A DNA stretch of 64,000 nt from positions 930,001-994,000 of the forward strand of contig NZ_LT629700.1 of NCBI RefSeq assembly GCF_900103625.1, in the 5' to 3' direction. The translations under genes were made by a program, and so were the position numbers. Below, in pieces: positions 1-9,640 of the stretch. This DNA is from Corynebacterium mycetoides. GTDB taxonomy: Bacteria > Actinomycetota > Actinomycetes > Mycobacteriales > Mycobacteriaceae. Under the pieces are notes generated by a model, which worked only from the letters and a program-made list of their open reading frames with translations, was not told where the DNA came from and ran no database searches. The first letter of the stretch is position 1; the number at the start of each line of letters is the position of its first letter.

Positions 1-1030
1 ACGCACCGCCGTGGACCTCCCCCTTGAGCTCGAAGCGGCGGCGCACGCCGGCAAATCCTGTCAGGCCCTCGGCGAGCTTGTCCGGGTCCGCGCCGGCCAG
101 CACGCCAGCCACGAGCGCCGCCAGCGCGTTGAGCACCATGTGGCGCCCCGGGGTGCTCAAACGGAAGCGCACCGTGCGGTGGGCCCCGCCGATGGTGAGC
201 TCCGCCTGGATCTCCGGGGAGCCCGGCTCGTCCACCACGGCGGCAGCGGGGATTCCCGGGTGGTTGCGGGCCGCGCGCGCCGTGCCGTAGCCCACGACGT
301 TGATGCCCCGCGCCGCCGCGCGCAGGGCACAGGCCACCGCGTTGTCGTCGTCCAGGCACACCACGAGGTGCCCGCCGGGCTGGATCCGGTCGGCGAACTC
401 GTCGAATACCGCGAAGTAGGCCTCAGCGCTGCCGAAGTAGTCCAGGTGGTCGGGTTCGATGTTGGTGATCACGGCGATGTCCGGCTTGTAGCGCAACAGC
501 GAGGCGTCCGACTCGTCCGCCTCGGCCACAAACGCGCCCCCCGTTCCCTGGTGGGCGTTGGTGCCCGCCAGGTTGAGCTGGCCGCCGATGGCGAACGACG
601 GGTCCTGCCCCGCGGCCTGCAGTGCCACCACGGCCATCGAGGTGGTCGAGGTCTTGCCGTGGGTGCCCGCGAGAAGGATCTGGGTCGAGCCCTCCATGAG
701 CTCCGCCAGCAGATCGGAGCGGCGAATCACCGGGATGCCGTGCCGCGCCGCCGCCACGAGCTCGGGGTTGTCCTTCGGGATCGCGGCGAAGCTGGTCACC
801 ACTGCCGTCGGCAGGGCGCCGGACAGCGAGAGATTATCCGCGTCGTGCCCGATCGCGATCGTCGCCCCCTGGCTGCGCAGCGCGCGCACCGGGCGCGAAT
901 CCTTCACATCCGAGCCCGTGACCACGGCGCCGCGGGCGAGCAGGATGTGGGCGAGGCCGGACATGCCGGCGCCACCGATGCCCACGAGGTGGACGCGCGA
1001 GAGGTCATATCCGGACTCCGGGGTGTTCAT
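1..1030 (-). CDS. murC: UDP-N-acetylmuramate--L-alanine ligase, N-terminal part (cut by window edge)
   Basis: MurC adds L-alanine to UDP-MurNAc in the cytoplasm, the first step in building the peptidoglycan stem peptide. About 343 residues are visible; the C-terminal domain lies beyond the left edge. The N-terminus carries the UDP-binding glycine motif [14 protein letters not shown] (near residues 14-27). The Mur-ligase ATP loop [11 protein letters not shown] and the downstream EADESD and [11 protein letters not shown] motifs are also present. The ATG at 1030 is the only sensible start. It is the last gene of the mraZ-to-murC run in this window and lies 46 bases after murG. Confidence 0.95.
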   Translation of the reverse strand, partial: MNTPESGYDLSRVHLVGIGGAGMSGLAHILLARGAVVTGSDVKDSRPVRALRSQGATIAIGHDADNLSLSGALPTAVVTSFAAIPKDNPELVAAARHGIPVIRRSDLLAELMEGSTQILLAGTHGKTSTTSMAVVALQAAGQDPSFAIGGQLNLAGTNAHQGTGGAFVAEADESDASLLRYKPDIAVITNIEPDHLDYFGSAEAYFAVFDEFADRIQPGGHLVVCLDDDNAVACALRAAARGINVVGYGTARAARNHPGIPAAAVVDEPGSPEIQAELTIGGAHRTVRFRLSTPGRHMVLNALAALVAGVLAGADPDKLAEGLTGFAGVRRRFELKGEVHGGA

Positions 1031-1076
1031 GTGGCTTCGGCTACCTTCCAAGATGGTGATCGGGTGTGGGGCAGGG

Positions 1077-2162
1077 TTAACGGGTGCGCCGCGAGCGGGT
1101 GGCGCGCACAATGCGCGTCGCCAGCGCGCGGGCGACGTCCCCGGCCCCGGAGTTGTTCAGCGCGGTGCGCATCGCGGCGAGACGTTCCGGGTCGCCCAAC
1201 ACGGAGTCCAGCGCGTCCAGGAGGGTCTCGGGCGTGAGCTCGGAGTCGTCGATACGCAATGCGGCTCCGAGGTCGACCAGATGGGCCGAGTTGAGGCCCT
1301 GCTCGCCGTTGCCATGCGGCAGGGGGATGTAGATGGCGGGCAGGCCGGCCGCGGAGTTTTCCGCCACCGTCATCGCGCCGGAGCGGCACACCACCACGTC
1401 CGCCACGGCGTAGGCGGCATCCATTTCGTCGATGTAGGGAACTGCGGTGTAGTGCTCGCGCGCCTGGGGGGCGTCGTTTTTGCGCCCGTAGGCGTGCAGC
1501 ACCTGCCAGCCGCGGGCGGTGATCTGCTCCACCGCGCCCGCTAGGGCCGCGTTGATGCTCGCCGCGCCCTGGGACCCGCCGGTGACCAGCACCGTGGGGC
1601 GCTGAGGGTCGAGGTTCCACATCTTGTACCCGTGGTCGGCCTTGGTGCCCTCCGGGTCGCTGCCCACGCCCGGGCGCACCGGGATGCCCACCACCTCGCC
1701 GGGCATGCCGGAGTTGGCCACCGCGTTAAAGCCGGCGCCGCCGAGGCGCACCCCGAGCTTGTTCGCCATGCCCGCCAAGGCGTTGGTCTCCAGCACGAAG
1801 AACGGGATGCGCAGGGACGTCGCCGCCAGATACGCCGACGCCGCGACGTACCCGCCGGTTCCGAACACGGCGTTGGCCCCCGCCTCGCGCAGCGCGGCGC
1901 GGGCCTGGGACACCGACGCGGCGAGCTTGAACGGCACCGCGGGCAGCAGCCACGGCTTCTTGCGCGGAATCGGCACCGGGTCAATCAGGCGTAGCGTGAA
2001 GCCGCGGGAGGGCACGATCGCCGTCTCCAGGCCCTTCTCCGTGCCCAGCGCGGAGACGTCGGCGCCGAACTCGTCGCGCAGAACCTCGCCCACGGCCAGC
2101 GCGGGCTCGATGTGTCCAGCGGTGCCGCCGCCGGCGACGACAATGCTCAACTGCTCACTCAT
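1077..2162 (-). CDS. murG: UDP-N-acetylglucosamine--MurNAc-pentapeptide-lipid N-acetylglucosaminyltransferase
   Basis: MurG transfers GlcNAc from UDP-GlcNAc to lipid I at the inner face of the membrane and makes lipid II. The protein has 361 residues, usual for the family. The N-terminal loop [16 protein letters not shown] and the C-terminal nucleotide-sugar region [10 protein letters not shown]...[16 protein letters not shown] are typical of this GT28 enzyme. I chose the ATG at 2162, which gives [13 protein letters not shown], over an in-frame start 66 bases upstream because that one would intrude into ftsW. An AGAAGGGAG ribosome site lies upstream. The gap to ftsW is 19 bases, consistent with one operon. 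Confidence 0.94.
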   Translation of the reverse strand: MSEQLSIVVAGGGTAGHIEPALAVGEVLRDEFGADVSALGTEKGLETAIVPSRGFTLRLIDPVPIPRKKPWLLPAVPFKLAASVSQARAALREAGANAVFGTGGYVAASAYLAATSLRIPFFVLETNALAGMANKLGVRLGGAGFNAVANSGMPGEVVGIPVRPGVGSDPEGTKADHGYKMWNLDPQRPTVLVTGGSQGAASINAALAGAVEQITARGWQVLHAYGRKNDAPQAREHYTAVPYIDEMDAAYAVADVVVCRSGAMTVAENSAAGLPAIYIPLPHGNGEQGLNSAHLVDLGAALRIDDSELTPETLLDALDSVLGDPERLAAMRTALNNSGAGDVARALATRIVRATRSRRTR

Positions 2163-2181
2163 GCGGGTCAGCCGCTCCCTT

Positions 2182-3783
2182 CTAACCGGCGCGGCGTGAG
2201 CCACGCCAGGTGCTGTCTCTGCGGACATCGTAGCGCGTGGGCTTTCCGCCCCGGAGGCGGGAGTCGCCGGCGGCGGGCGCCTGAGACGGAGCAGCCGCCG
2301 CCGGGCGGTAGGCCTCCCGCGCCGCGGCCGGGCGAGCGGTCACCGGGGCGCCGAAGCGCTCGGCGCGTCGCTCCGCAGAGCGTGCCGCGCGCGCTGCGCG
2401 GGTTGTTCGCTGAGAGTCTCGCTGGCCCGGGGCCTTCGGCTCGCCGATGCCGAGGACGCGGTCGAAGGCGGGCCGGCCGTAGTTTTGCATGGAGGACACC
2501 GCGTCGGGCTCGTGGCGCGCGATCGAGGCCAGAATGCCCATCGCGCCCAGCGTGATCACCGCCGACGTGCCGCCGGCGGAGAGCATCGGCAGCTGGATGC
2601 CGGTCACCGGCAGCAGCCCCAGCACGTAGGCGATGTTGATAAACGCCTGTGAGACCACGCCTGTCGTCAGCGCCGCGGCGAGCAGGGCCTGGAACTGGTT
2701 GCGGGCGCGCCTCGCCGTGCGCAGCCCGAAGACGGCCAGCAGCCCGAACAGGATGATCACCAGCGCGCCGCCCCACAGGCCGAGCTCCTCGCCGATGACG
2801 GCGAAGATGAAGTCGTTGCGGGCCTCCGGCAGATAGAACCACTTGGCGCGTGACTGCCCGAGCCCGACGCCGAACACGGAGCCGTCGGCAAGCGAAAGAA
2901 AGCCCTGGTGGGACTGGAAGGCGATGTCGCGGGTGTCCTCGAAATGGCCGAACAACGCGTCGAAGTAGACGTGGAAGCGGTTCGAGCGATAGCCGCCCGC
3001 GAGGAAAACACCCACCAGAGCGATCGCCGCGACAACGCCCGCCGCGGCGATCACGCGCTTGGGAATCCCCGCGAAGATCAGGATGAACGCGACCACCACG
3101 CTAAACGACGCCGCCATGCCGAAGTCGCCCTGCAGCCCGATAAGCCCCACGCACAGCGCGGCGACGACAATGAACGGCGCGAACCCGTTGTCCAGGCGCC
3201 TGATGTGCTTCGGGTTTTTGTTGGCCAGCACGGTCGCGCCCCAGATGGCGATGGCCACGCGTGCGAACTCCGAGGGCTGGAAGCTGACGGGCCCGAGCGC
3301 GATCCACGACTGCGAACCCACCTCTTCTCGCCCCGTGCCGAGCGGGGTGAGCACCGCCACGAGGAGCAGCACGGCGGTGGCCATGATGACGTGGGAGTAC
3401 CTGCGCAGCTTGTCGGGCGAGGTCTTGAGCATCACCCAGAAAACCACAAGCCCGCCTACCACCATGACGGTCTGCTTGACCGCCTGCGCCCACACGGATG
3501 CCGAGGATGCGTAAGACGATGCCATGGACGAGCTCATCACCATGACGACGCCGAGCCCGGCGAGGACCAGGACGACGGTGCGGATCATGGTGTAGTCGGC
3601 CAGCGGGCGGGCGTCCACCGCGGCCTCGCCGCGGCGGATGAGGCGCGCGAGTGCCGACGGCTGCGCCGGGGCGCTGCTCGCCGGCCGCTTCGCCGTGCGA
3701 GCCTGCGGGCCCGGGTGCGCGACCGGGCGCGCGCTTCGGCGCGGCGTTGGGTTGCGCCGCTGGCCGCCTTGAGTCACCGTCAT
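2182..3783 (-). CDS. ftsW: FtsW-type lipid II polymerase (SEDS family)
   Basis: FtsW is the septal SEDS glycosyltransferase that polymerises lipid II together with FtsI. The protein has 533 residues, with an arginine/proline-rich cytoplasmic N-terminus of about 65 residues followed by many hydrophobic segments. Family signatures include the stretch around GSQSWIALGPVSFQPSEFARVAIAIW and the motif LPVTGIQLPMLSAGG near residues 395-410. The C-terminal 110 residues are a charged Arg/Ala tail outside the membrane core. ATG 3783 has GAAGGGG about nine bases upstream. It sits between murD and murG. RodA would be the alternative, but the dcw context favours FtsW. Confidence 0.93.
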   Translation of the reverse strand: MTVTQGGQRRNPTPRRSARPVAHPGPQARTAKRPASSAPAQPSALARLIRRGEAAVDARPLADYTMIRTVVLVLAGLGVVMVMSSSMASSYASSASVWAQAVKQTVMVVGGLVVFWVMLKTSPDKLRRYSHVIMATAVLLLVAVLTPLGTGREEVGSQSWIALGPVSFQPSEFARVAIAIWGATVLANKNPKHIRRLDNGFAPFIVVAALCVGLIGLQGDFGMAASFSVVVAFILIFAGIPKRVIAAAGVVAAIALVGVFLAGGYRSNRFHVYFDALFGHFEDTRDIAFQSHQGFLSLADGSVFGVGLGQSRAKWFYLPEARNDFIFAVIGEELGLWGGALVIILFGLLAVFGLRTARRARNQFQALLAAALTTGVVSQAFINIAYVLGLLPVTGIQLPMLSAGGTSAVITLGAMGILASIARHEPDAVSSMQNYGRPAFDRVLGIGEPKAPGQRDSQRTTRAARAARSAERRAERFGAPVTARPAAAREAYRPAAAAPSQAPAAGDSRLRGGKPTRYDVRRDSTWRGSRRAG

Positions 3784-3910
3784 GAATCCCGCCCCTTCGC
3801 TCCAACCGAAATCACTACAGCCACAATAGCCCCACAGGCCACTTGAGTGACAGTAGCAACACGGGCCACACCCGAAGTCGTTTCTAGCGTTTCTCGCTTT
3901 GCAAGCGCTG

Positions 3911-5317
3911 CTACGGGCAGTGTCTCATTGCCGCTGCCGCAAACGCGTCCCCACGCGCCGACATTCCGGAAAACATGTCCAAACTCGCCGCCGCCGGGGC
4001 CAGCACAACTGTATCCCCGGGCCGCGCGGTGCGGGCCGCGAACGCCACGCACTCGTCCATCGCCGCGCCCGGGTCTGTCGACGCGGTGGAAAACACCGGG
4101 ACCCCAGGCGCCAGGCGACGCAGCGCGTCGTGGATGATCCCGCGGTCCACCCCGAGCAGCGCCACCGCGCGGAAGAGGTGCGCGTGCTCGGCGATGAGCC
4201 GGTCCACGCTGGCGCCCTTGAGCTGCCCGCCGGCGACCCACACCACCGTCCCGGGCTCGCCCGCCCCCGCCAGCGCGGAGTCCGCCGCGTGAGGGTTGGT
4301 CGCCTTCGAGTTGTCCACCCAGTCGACCCCGCCCGCAGAATGCACCACCGCCCCGCGGTGCCCCTCCACGCGGTACCCGACCAGGCCCGCCTGGATCCGC
4401 CCGGGCGCCACCCCCTGGGTCACCGCCACGGCCGCCGCCGCCAGCGCGTCGAGCACCCCGGCCACCCCGGCCGGCTCAATCCCCTCGGCGCTCGCGAGAT
4501 CGATGAGCTCCCCGGCGTTGTTGAACACGATGCGGCCGCCGACCACCCCCGCCTCGCTTGCCGACGGCTCCCCCAACGTGAACCCGACAATGTCCTTACG
4601 CCCCGTGCGCTCCGCGAGCCGCACGACCTCCGGGTCGTCCACACCCACCACCGCGGATCGGGCGTGAAGCACCTTCGCCTTGGCGTCGGCGTAAGCGGCA
4701 AAGGATCCGTGCCAGTCGATGTGGTCGTCGGCCAGGTTGAGCAGCACCCCGGCGTCGGGGGTGAGCTGCTGAGACCAGTGCAGCTGGAAGCTGGAGAGCT
4801 CCGCGACAAGGACGTCGACCCGTTCGGGGTCCAGCAGGGCATCGCTGACGGCGACGCCGATGTTTCCGCACGCCTGGGCGCGCAGGCCCGTGTCGTTTTC
4901 CGCCTCGCGCATAATCGCCGCCAACATGCCCGTCGTGGTGGTCTTGCCGTTGGTCCCCGTGACCACCAGCCAAGTGCGCGGCGGGCCGAAGACGCCGGCC
5001 CGGTCGAGCCGGTAGCACAGCTCGACGTCGCCGATGACCTCGATTCCCGCCTCCCCGGTGGCGACCAGCAGCGGCGTGTCCGGGCGCCACCCCGGGGATG
5101 TGACCACGGTGCCGAACTCTCCGAGCCGGTCTCGCGCCTCGGCAGTGGTCACCGTCTCCGCGCCGACCGCCTCCCGAACCCGTTCCTGGTTTGCGGGGTT
5201 ATCGTCGGCGACCACGAACCGCGCCCCGACAGCGCGCAGCAGCTTCGCCGCGCCGAGCCCGGACACCCCGGCGCCGGCGACGAGCACCGCGCCGTCTCCG
5301 TTGACAAGCTGCGTCAC
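3911..5317 (-). CDS. murD: UDP-N-acetylmuramoyl-L-alanine--D-glutamate ligase
   Basis: MurD adds D-glutamate to UDP-MurNAc-L-Ala in the cytoplasm. The protein has 468 residues from the GTG at 5317. It begins with the nucleotide-fold loop [14 protein letters not shown] and has the ATP loop [10 protein letters not shown] at about residues 121-130. Later motifs include the UDP-precursor-binding [11 protein letters not shown] and [11 protein letters not shown]. The GTG start overlaps the mraY stop as GTGA, which suggests translational coupling. An in-frame ATG at 5347 would overlap mraY by 34 bases and has no ribosome site. A 127-base gap separates murD from ftsW. Confidence 0.94.
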   Translation of the reverse strand: MTQLVNGDGAVLVAGAGVSGLGAAKLLRAVGARFVVADDNPANQERVREAVGAETVTTAEARDRLGEFGTVVTSPGWRPDTPLLVATGEAGIEVIGDVELCYRLDRAGVFGPPRTWLVVTGTNGKTTTTGMLAAIMREAENDTGLRAQACGNIGVAVSDALLDPERVDVLVAELSSFQLHWSQQLTPDAGVLLNLADDHIDWHGSFAAYADAKAKVLHARSAVVGVDDPEVVRLAERTGRKDIVGFTLGEPSASEAGVVGGRIVFNNAGELIDLASAEGIEPAGVAGVLDALAAAAVAVTQGVAPGRIQAGLVGYRVEGHRGAVVHSAGGVDWVDNSKATNPHAADSALAGAGEPGTVVWVAGGQLKGASVDRLIAEHAHLFRAVALLGVDRGIIHDALRRLAPGVPVFSTASTDPGAAMDECVAFAARTARPGDTVVLAPAAASLDMFSGMSARGDAFAAAAMRHCP

Positions 5318-6423
5318 AGGAGTGTCGCCCCCACCCGCGTGAGCCACTCGCCGTAGAACAGGGCGAGGCCCGCGACCACGGACATCGCGGCGATCAGCCA
5401 GAACCGGACGACCACGGTCGTCTCGGCCCAGCCGCCGTTTTCGAAGTGGTGGTGGAAGGGCGCCATGCGGAACACGCGCTTGCCCGTTGTCTTAAACGAC
5501 ACCACCTGGATGACCACGGAGACCGCCTCGAGGACGAACAGCGAGCCGATGATCACCATCAACAGCTCCGTTTTCGAGGTGACGGACAACCCCGCCACGA
5601 GACCACCGAGCGCGAGCGAACCCGTGTCCCCCATGAAGATCTTGGCCGGCGACGCGTTCCACCACAAAAAGCCCACGCACGCGCCGAACCCGGCGGCCGC
5701 GAGCACCGCGAGGTCCAGCGGGTCGCGGACGTCGTAGCAGCCCGGGCCGGGCGCCGCCGCGCACGAGTTGCGGAACTGCCAGAACGTCACCCCGGTGTAC
5801 GCCGCCATCACCAGCGCCGTGGTTCCGGCCGCCAGCCCGTCGAGCCCGTCGGTGAGGTTGACCGCGTTCGACCACGCGGCGAGGAGGAAGTAGATGAACG
5901 CGAGGAACATGATGGTCCCGAGGATTCCGCCCACGGCGGCGAAATCGATGACCCCCATGTCCCGGACGAAGCTCAAATTGGTCGACGCCGGCGTCAACCC
6001 GTTCTCATCCGGGAACTGCAGGACAAGGATGCCGAACACCAGGGCGATGGCGAGCTGCGCGACGAGCTTGGCGGTCTTATTCAAACCGAGGTTGCGCTTC
6101 ATGAAGAGCTTGATGCCGTCATCGGCGAATCCCACCGCCCCGAGCGCCAGGGTCAGGCCGAGCACGATAAGCCCGGAGGCGCTGAACACCCGGTGGCCCG
6201 TCAGCGCGGACCACGCCCCTGAGACGAGGTAGCCGACGGTGATGGCCAGCAAGATGGCGATGCCGCCCATCGTGGGGGTGCCGCGCTTGCGGGCGTGGGA
6301 CTTGGGGCCGTCCTCGCGGATCTCCTGTCCCATGGCGCGGCGGTTGAAGTACCGGATCAGCAGCGGGGTGACAAAGATAGCGACGAGAAACGACACCGCC
6401 CCCGCAAAAAAGATCTGAACCAT
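5314..6423 (-). CDS. mraY: Phospho-N-acetylmuramoyl-pentapeptide-transferase
   Basis: MraY couples UDP-MurNAc-pentapeptide to undecaprenyl phosphate and yields lipid I. The 369-residue protein is almost wholly hydrophobic, as expected for this ten-helix enzyme. Diagnostic motifs are [14 protein letters not shown] near residue 42, the aspartate pair in [17 protein letters not shown] near residue 98, the [12 protein letters not shown] motif near residue 190, and MAPFHHHFE near residue 320. It starts six bases after murF ends and overlaps murD by four bases, so murF-mraY-murD are probably co-translated. Confidence 0.96.
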   Translation of the reverse strand: MVQIFFAGAVSFLVAIFVTPLLIRYFNRRAMGQEIREDGPKSHARKRGTPTMGGIAILLAITVGYLVSGAWSALTGHRVFSASGLIVLGLTLALGAVGFADDGIKLFMKRNLGLNKTAKLVAQLAIALVFGILVLQFPDENGLTPASTNLSFVRDMGVIDFAAVGGILGTIMFLAFIYFLLAAWSNAVNLTDGLDGLAAGTTALVMAAYTGVTFWQFRNSCAAAPGPGCYDVRDPLDLAVLAAAGFGACVGFLWWNASPAKIFMGDTGSLALGGLVAGLSVTSKTELLMVIIGSLFVLEAVSVVIQVVSFKTTGKRVFRMAPFHHHFENGGWAETTVVVRFWLIAAMSVVAGLALFYGEWLTRVGATLL

Positions 6424-6429
6424 TGCGCC

Positions 6430-7986
6430 TTAACGCTCCCCGTCTCCGTCAGAGTGGACGCCTTTCATGCTATGCCCCGAGAGCAGCCGGTCCGCCACAG
6501 CCCACAGCCCGAGGGCGTTGGAGGCCTTCACCAGCACCACGTCCTTGTCCTCTCGCTCGTACCACCCTTCCTCGCCCGCCGGCGGCGTGGCCAGGATGTT
6601 CGCGACAACGGCGGCTGCCGCCTCGACGTCGGGGGCCACGTCGACCTTGATCCCCTGCTCGCGGGCGCTAAGCGCCAGGGCCTCCATGGCCTCGTTCTCC
6701 CCGACCGCGACGAGGTGGGTCACCCGGTAGCGGGCGAGGTCGTGGCCGAGCTCGCTGTGCGCGGCCACGGAGTCGCCGCCGAGCTCGGCCATCTCGCCGA
6801 GCACGGCGATCGACCGCGCACCGGGGCGACCGGACGCGGTGAACCCCAGCGCCGCGATGCCCGCGCGCATGGAATCCGGGTTAGCGTTGTAGGCGTCGTT
6901 GATAACGGTGACCCCGTCCGAGCGGGTCTGCACGTCCATGCGGTTGCCAGAGACTCCCCGCGCCTCGCTCAGGCTGCGCGCCACGGTGGCGGCGTCGATC
7001 CCCGACTCGATCCCGACGGCGGCGGCAGCCAGCGCGTTGGACACCTGGTGGGCGCCGAACACGCTGAGCTCGACGCGCTGTGGGGCGTTGCCCGGGGAGT
7101 GGAGGGTGAAGCTGGCGCGCGTGACGTCGTCAAGCGAAATATCGGTGGCGTAGTAGTCCACGCGCTGGCCGGAAGCGGAAAACCGCACAATGCGCGCTCG
7201 GGTGCGCTGCGCCATCGCGGAAACGAGCGGGTCGTCCGCGTTGAGGATGGCCACGCCGCCGTCCGCGGCCGTGGGCAATGCCTCGACGAGCTCGCCCTTG
7301 GCGCGGGCGATGTTCTCCTTCGAGCCGAACTCGCCGATATGCGCCGTGCCGACGTTGAGAACGACCCCGAACGACGGCGGCGCGATTGTGGCCAGGTGCG
7401 CGATGTGCCCGATGCCGCGCGCCGACATTTCGGCCACGAGGAACCGCGTGGTCGGTGTGCAGCGCAGGACGGTGTACGGGTGGCCAATCTCGTTGTTGAA
7501 GGAGCCCGGGGGCGCGACGGTTTCCCCACCGGCCGAGAGCACGGAGGCGACCAGATCCTTAGTGGAGGTCTTGCCCGCCGAGCCGGTGATTCCCACGATG
7601 GACAGCCCGCCGTGCGACGTCAGGTGGTGCGCCACATGGCTAGCCAGCTTCGACATCGCCGCGACGACTCCCGCCGCGGAGCCGTCCGGGTCGTTGGCGG
7701 CCAGATCCGAGTTGTCTCCCTCGCGCGGCTGCGCTTTGGGCACGACCACGGCGGGCGCGTCCACATCCCTGGCGGCGAGCACTCCCGCCGCCCCCTTCTC
7801 CACCGCGGCCGCGGCGAAATCGTGGCCGTCTACGCGCTTGCCGGGCAGCGCGACGAAGAGCCCTCCCGGCGCGATCTTGCGCGAGTCGAACTCGACGAAC
7901 CCGTCGACGACCGCCTCCGGGTCCGCGGCGTCGTTAAGCCGGCCGCCTGTGATCTTCGCGATCTCGGCTAGTTTCAGGGGGATCAT
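6430..7986 (-). CDS. murF: UDP-N-acetylmuramoyl-tripeptide--D-alanyl-D-alanine ligase
   Basis: MurF adds D-Ala-D-Ala to the UDP-MurNAc tripeptide and completes the pentapeptide precursor. The protein has 518 residues. The N-terminal substrate domain contains FDSRKIAPGGLFVALPG, and the ATP loop GSAGKTSTKDL lies at about residues 135-145. Further Mur-ligase signatures are the NNEIGHPYTVL and DAYNANPDSM motifs. The ATG at 7986 overlaps the murE stop as ATGA, so the two genes are probably translationally coupled. Confidence 0.95.
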   Translation of the reverse strand: MIPLKLAEIAKITGGRLNDAADPEAVVDGFVEFDSRKIAPGGLFVALPGKRVDGHDFAAAAVEKGAAGVLAARDVDAPAVVVPKAQPREGDNSDLAANDPDGSAAGVVAAMSKLASHVAHHLTSHGGLSIVGITGSAGKTSTKDLVASVLSAGGETVAPPGSFNNEIGHPYTVLRCTPTTRFLVAEMSARGIGHIAHLATIAPPSFGVVLNVGTAHIGEFGSKENIARAKGELVEALPTAADGGVAILNADDPLVSAMAQRTRARIVRFSASGQRVDYYATDISLDDVTRASFTLHSPGNAPQRVELSVFGAHQVSNALAAAAVGIESGIDAATVARSLSEARGVSGNRMDVQTRSDGVTVINDAYNANPDSMRAGIAALGFTASGRPGARSIAVLGEMAELGGDSVAAHSELGHDLARYRVTHLVAVGENEAMEALALSAREQGIKVDVAPDVEAAAAVVANILATPPAGEEGWYEREDKDVVLVKASNALGLWAVADRLLSGHSMKGVHSDGDGER

Positions 7987-9575
7987 GGGCGAGGCGTCCT
8001 CACTTTCTCGTGCGGACCGCTGTGGCCGTCCGCGTCGTTTTCACCGTAACCGTTGTCGGCCAGTGCCCTACGCATCTCCTCCCGATCGTCGAAGTGGTGT
8101 GTCGTTTCCCCGATGATCTGGCCCACTTCGTGGCCCTTGCCCACCACGGCGATCGCGTCTCCCGGGCGCGCCCAGGCCACGAGCTGGTCGATGGCGTCGG
8201 CGCGCGAGCCGGACTCCCGGATCTCGGCGCGGCCGCCGGCGCTTCTCGCGCCCCCGAGAACGGCCGCGCGGATTGCCGCCGGATCCTCGGTGCGCGGGTT
8301 GTCGTCGGTGACAATCACCAGGTCCGCCCGCGTCGCGGCCTCGTGCCCCATGACGGCGCGTTTCGACGTGTCCCTGTCGCCGCCGGCGCCCACCACGACC
8401 CCGATCCGCCCCTGCACCTGCCCGCGCAGCGTCTCCAGCACGGCGGCGACGGCGGCGGGTTTGTGGGCGTAGTCGACCACGGCGACAAAGTTCTGCCCGG
8501 CGTCGATACGCTCCATGCGCCCCGGCACCGCGGCCGATTCGAGGCCTGCGACAAAGCTCGGGGGGTCCACGCCGACGGCGTGCGCGAGCGCTGCGGCCAC
8601 AGCGGCGTTGGCCACGTTGAACGCACCCGGCAACGGCAGGGTGAACTCGTACGTCGCGCCGCCGAGGGTCACGGCGACGTCCTGCGCCCCGGTCTCGCGC
8701 ACGGCGATCGTGCGCGCGCTGCAGTCGAGGTCTTGCTGTCCGCGGGTGCCCACCAGCACGGTCCGCGCGGGGCGCTGCGCCATGCGCTCTCCCCACTCGT
8801 CGTCGACGCACACGACGCCTATGGGAGCCGCCACCGCCGAGCCCGGATCGAAAAGCAACGCCTTGGCCTCGAAGTAGTCCTCCATCGTCGGGTGGAAGTC
8901 GAGGTGGTCCTGGCTTAAGTTGGTGAATCCGGCGGCGTCGAATTCGGTGCCGGCGACCCGTCCGAGCGCGAGCGCGTGCGAGCTGACCTCCATCACAACG
9001 TGGGTCACGCCCTCGGCAGCCATGCGCGCGAACAGCGCCTGGAGGGTCGGCGCCTCCGGGGTGGTCAGCGCCGTGGGGACGCTGCGCCCGCGGATCCGGG
9101 TCCCCGTCGTGCCGATGAGCCCGACCTGCACGCCTGCGGCCATTAGGCCGCGCTCGAGCAGGTACGTGGTGGTGGTCTTTCCCGACGTCCCGGTCACGCC
9201 GATCACCGTCATGGCGCGCGAAGGGTAGCCGTAGATGTGCGCGGAGACCGCGCCGAGGATCGCCCGGACGTCGTCGACCACGAGCACGGGGCGGGTCTCG
9301 CGGGCGCCCTGTAGGATGCGCAGGCCCTCCTCGTCCGTCAGCACAGCACGCGCCGGCGAATCCACGGCGAAGTCCGCTCCGTGGGCGCGCGTGCCCGGAA
9401 GGGCGGCGAACATCCCGTCGGCGGCGACCTCGCGCGAGTCCAACCCGATAGAGCCGATGAGCGTGTCGGCGGCGAGCGCGTCCGTCACACCGACGATGCG
9501 TGCGCCGGCGATCTCCGCGATGCGGGCGAGAGTGTGCACCTCCCCCTCGTTGTGCTCCACTACCTCGTCTGCCAC
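7983..9575 (-). CDS. murE: UDP-N-acetylmuramoyl-tripeptide synthetase (meso-diaminopimelate-adding)
   Basis: MurE adds the third stem-peptide residue. The protein has 530 residues, with the ATP loop GVTGTSGKTTTTY near residue 127. The motif DDNPRTEDP near residue 440 marks enzymes that use meso-diaminopimelate rather than lysine, which fits corynebacterial peptidoglycan. The start is GTG 9575, preceded by AAGGAAAGGA at good spacing. The gene lies 65 bases downstream of ftsI and overlaps murF by four bases. Confidence 0.95.
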   Translation of the reverse strand: MADEVVEHNEGEVHTLARIAEIAGARIVGVTDALAADTLIGSIGLDSREVAADGMFAALPGTRAHGADFAVDSPARAVLTDEEGLRILQGARETRPVLVVDDVRAILGAVSAHIYGYPSRAMTVIGVTGTSGKTTTTYLLERGLMAAGVQVGLIGTTGTRIRGRSVPTALTTPEAPTLQALFARMAAEGVTHVVMEVSSHALALGRVAGTEFDAAGFTNLSQDHLDFHPTMEDYFEAKALLFDPGSAVAAPIGVVCVDDEWGERMAQRPARTVLVGTRGQQDLDCSARTIAVRETGAQDVAVTLGGATYEFTLPLPGAFNVANAAVAAALAHAVGVDPPSFVAGLESAAVPGRMERIDAGQNFVAVVDYAHKPAAVAAVLETLRGQVQGRIGVVVGAGGDRDTSKRAVMGHEAATRADLVIVTDDNPRTEDPAAIRAAVLGGARSAGGRAEIRESGSRADAIDQLVAWARPGDAIAVVGKGHEVGQIIGETTHHFDDREEMRRALADNGYGENDADGHSGPHEKVRTPRP

Positions 9576-9640
9576 CGGATTCCTTTCCTTCTGTTCATTC
9601 TACTCACTATTCCTGGTCAACTTCTTCTCACCGCTCATGG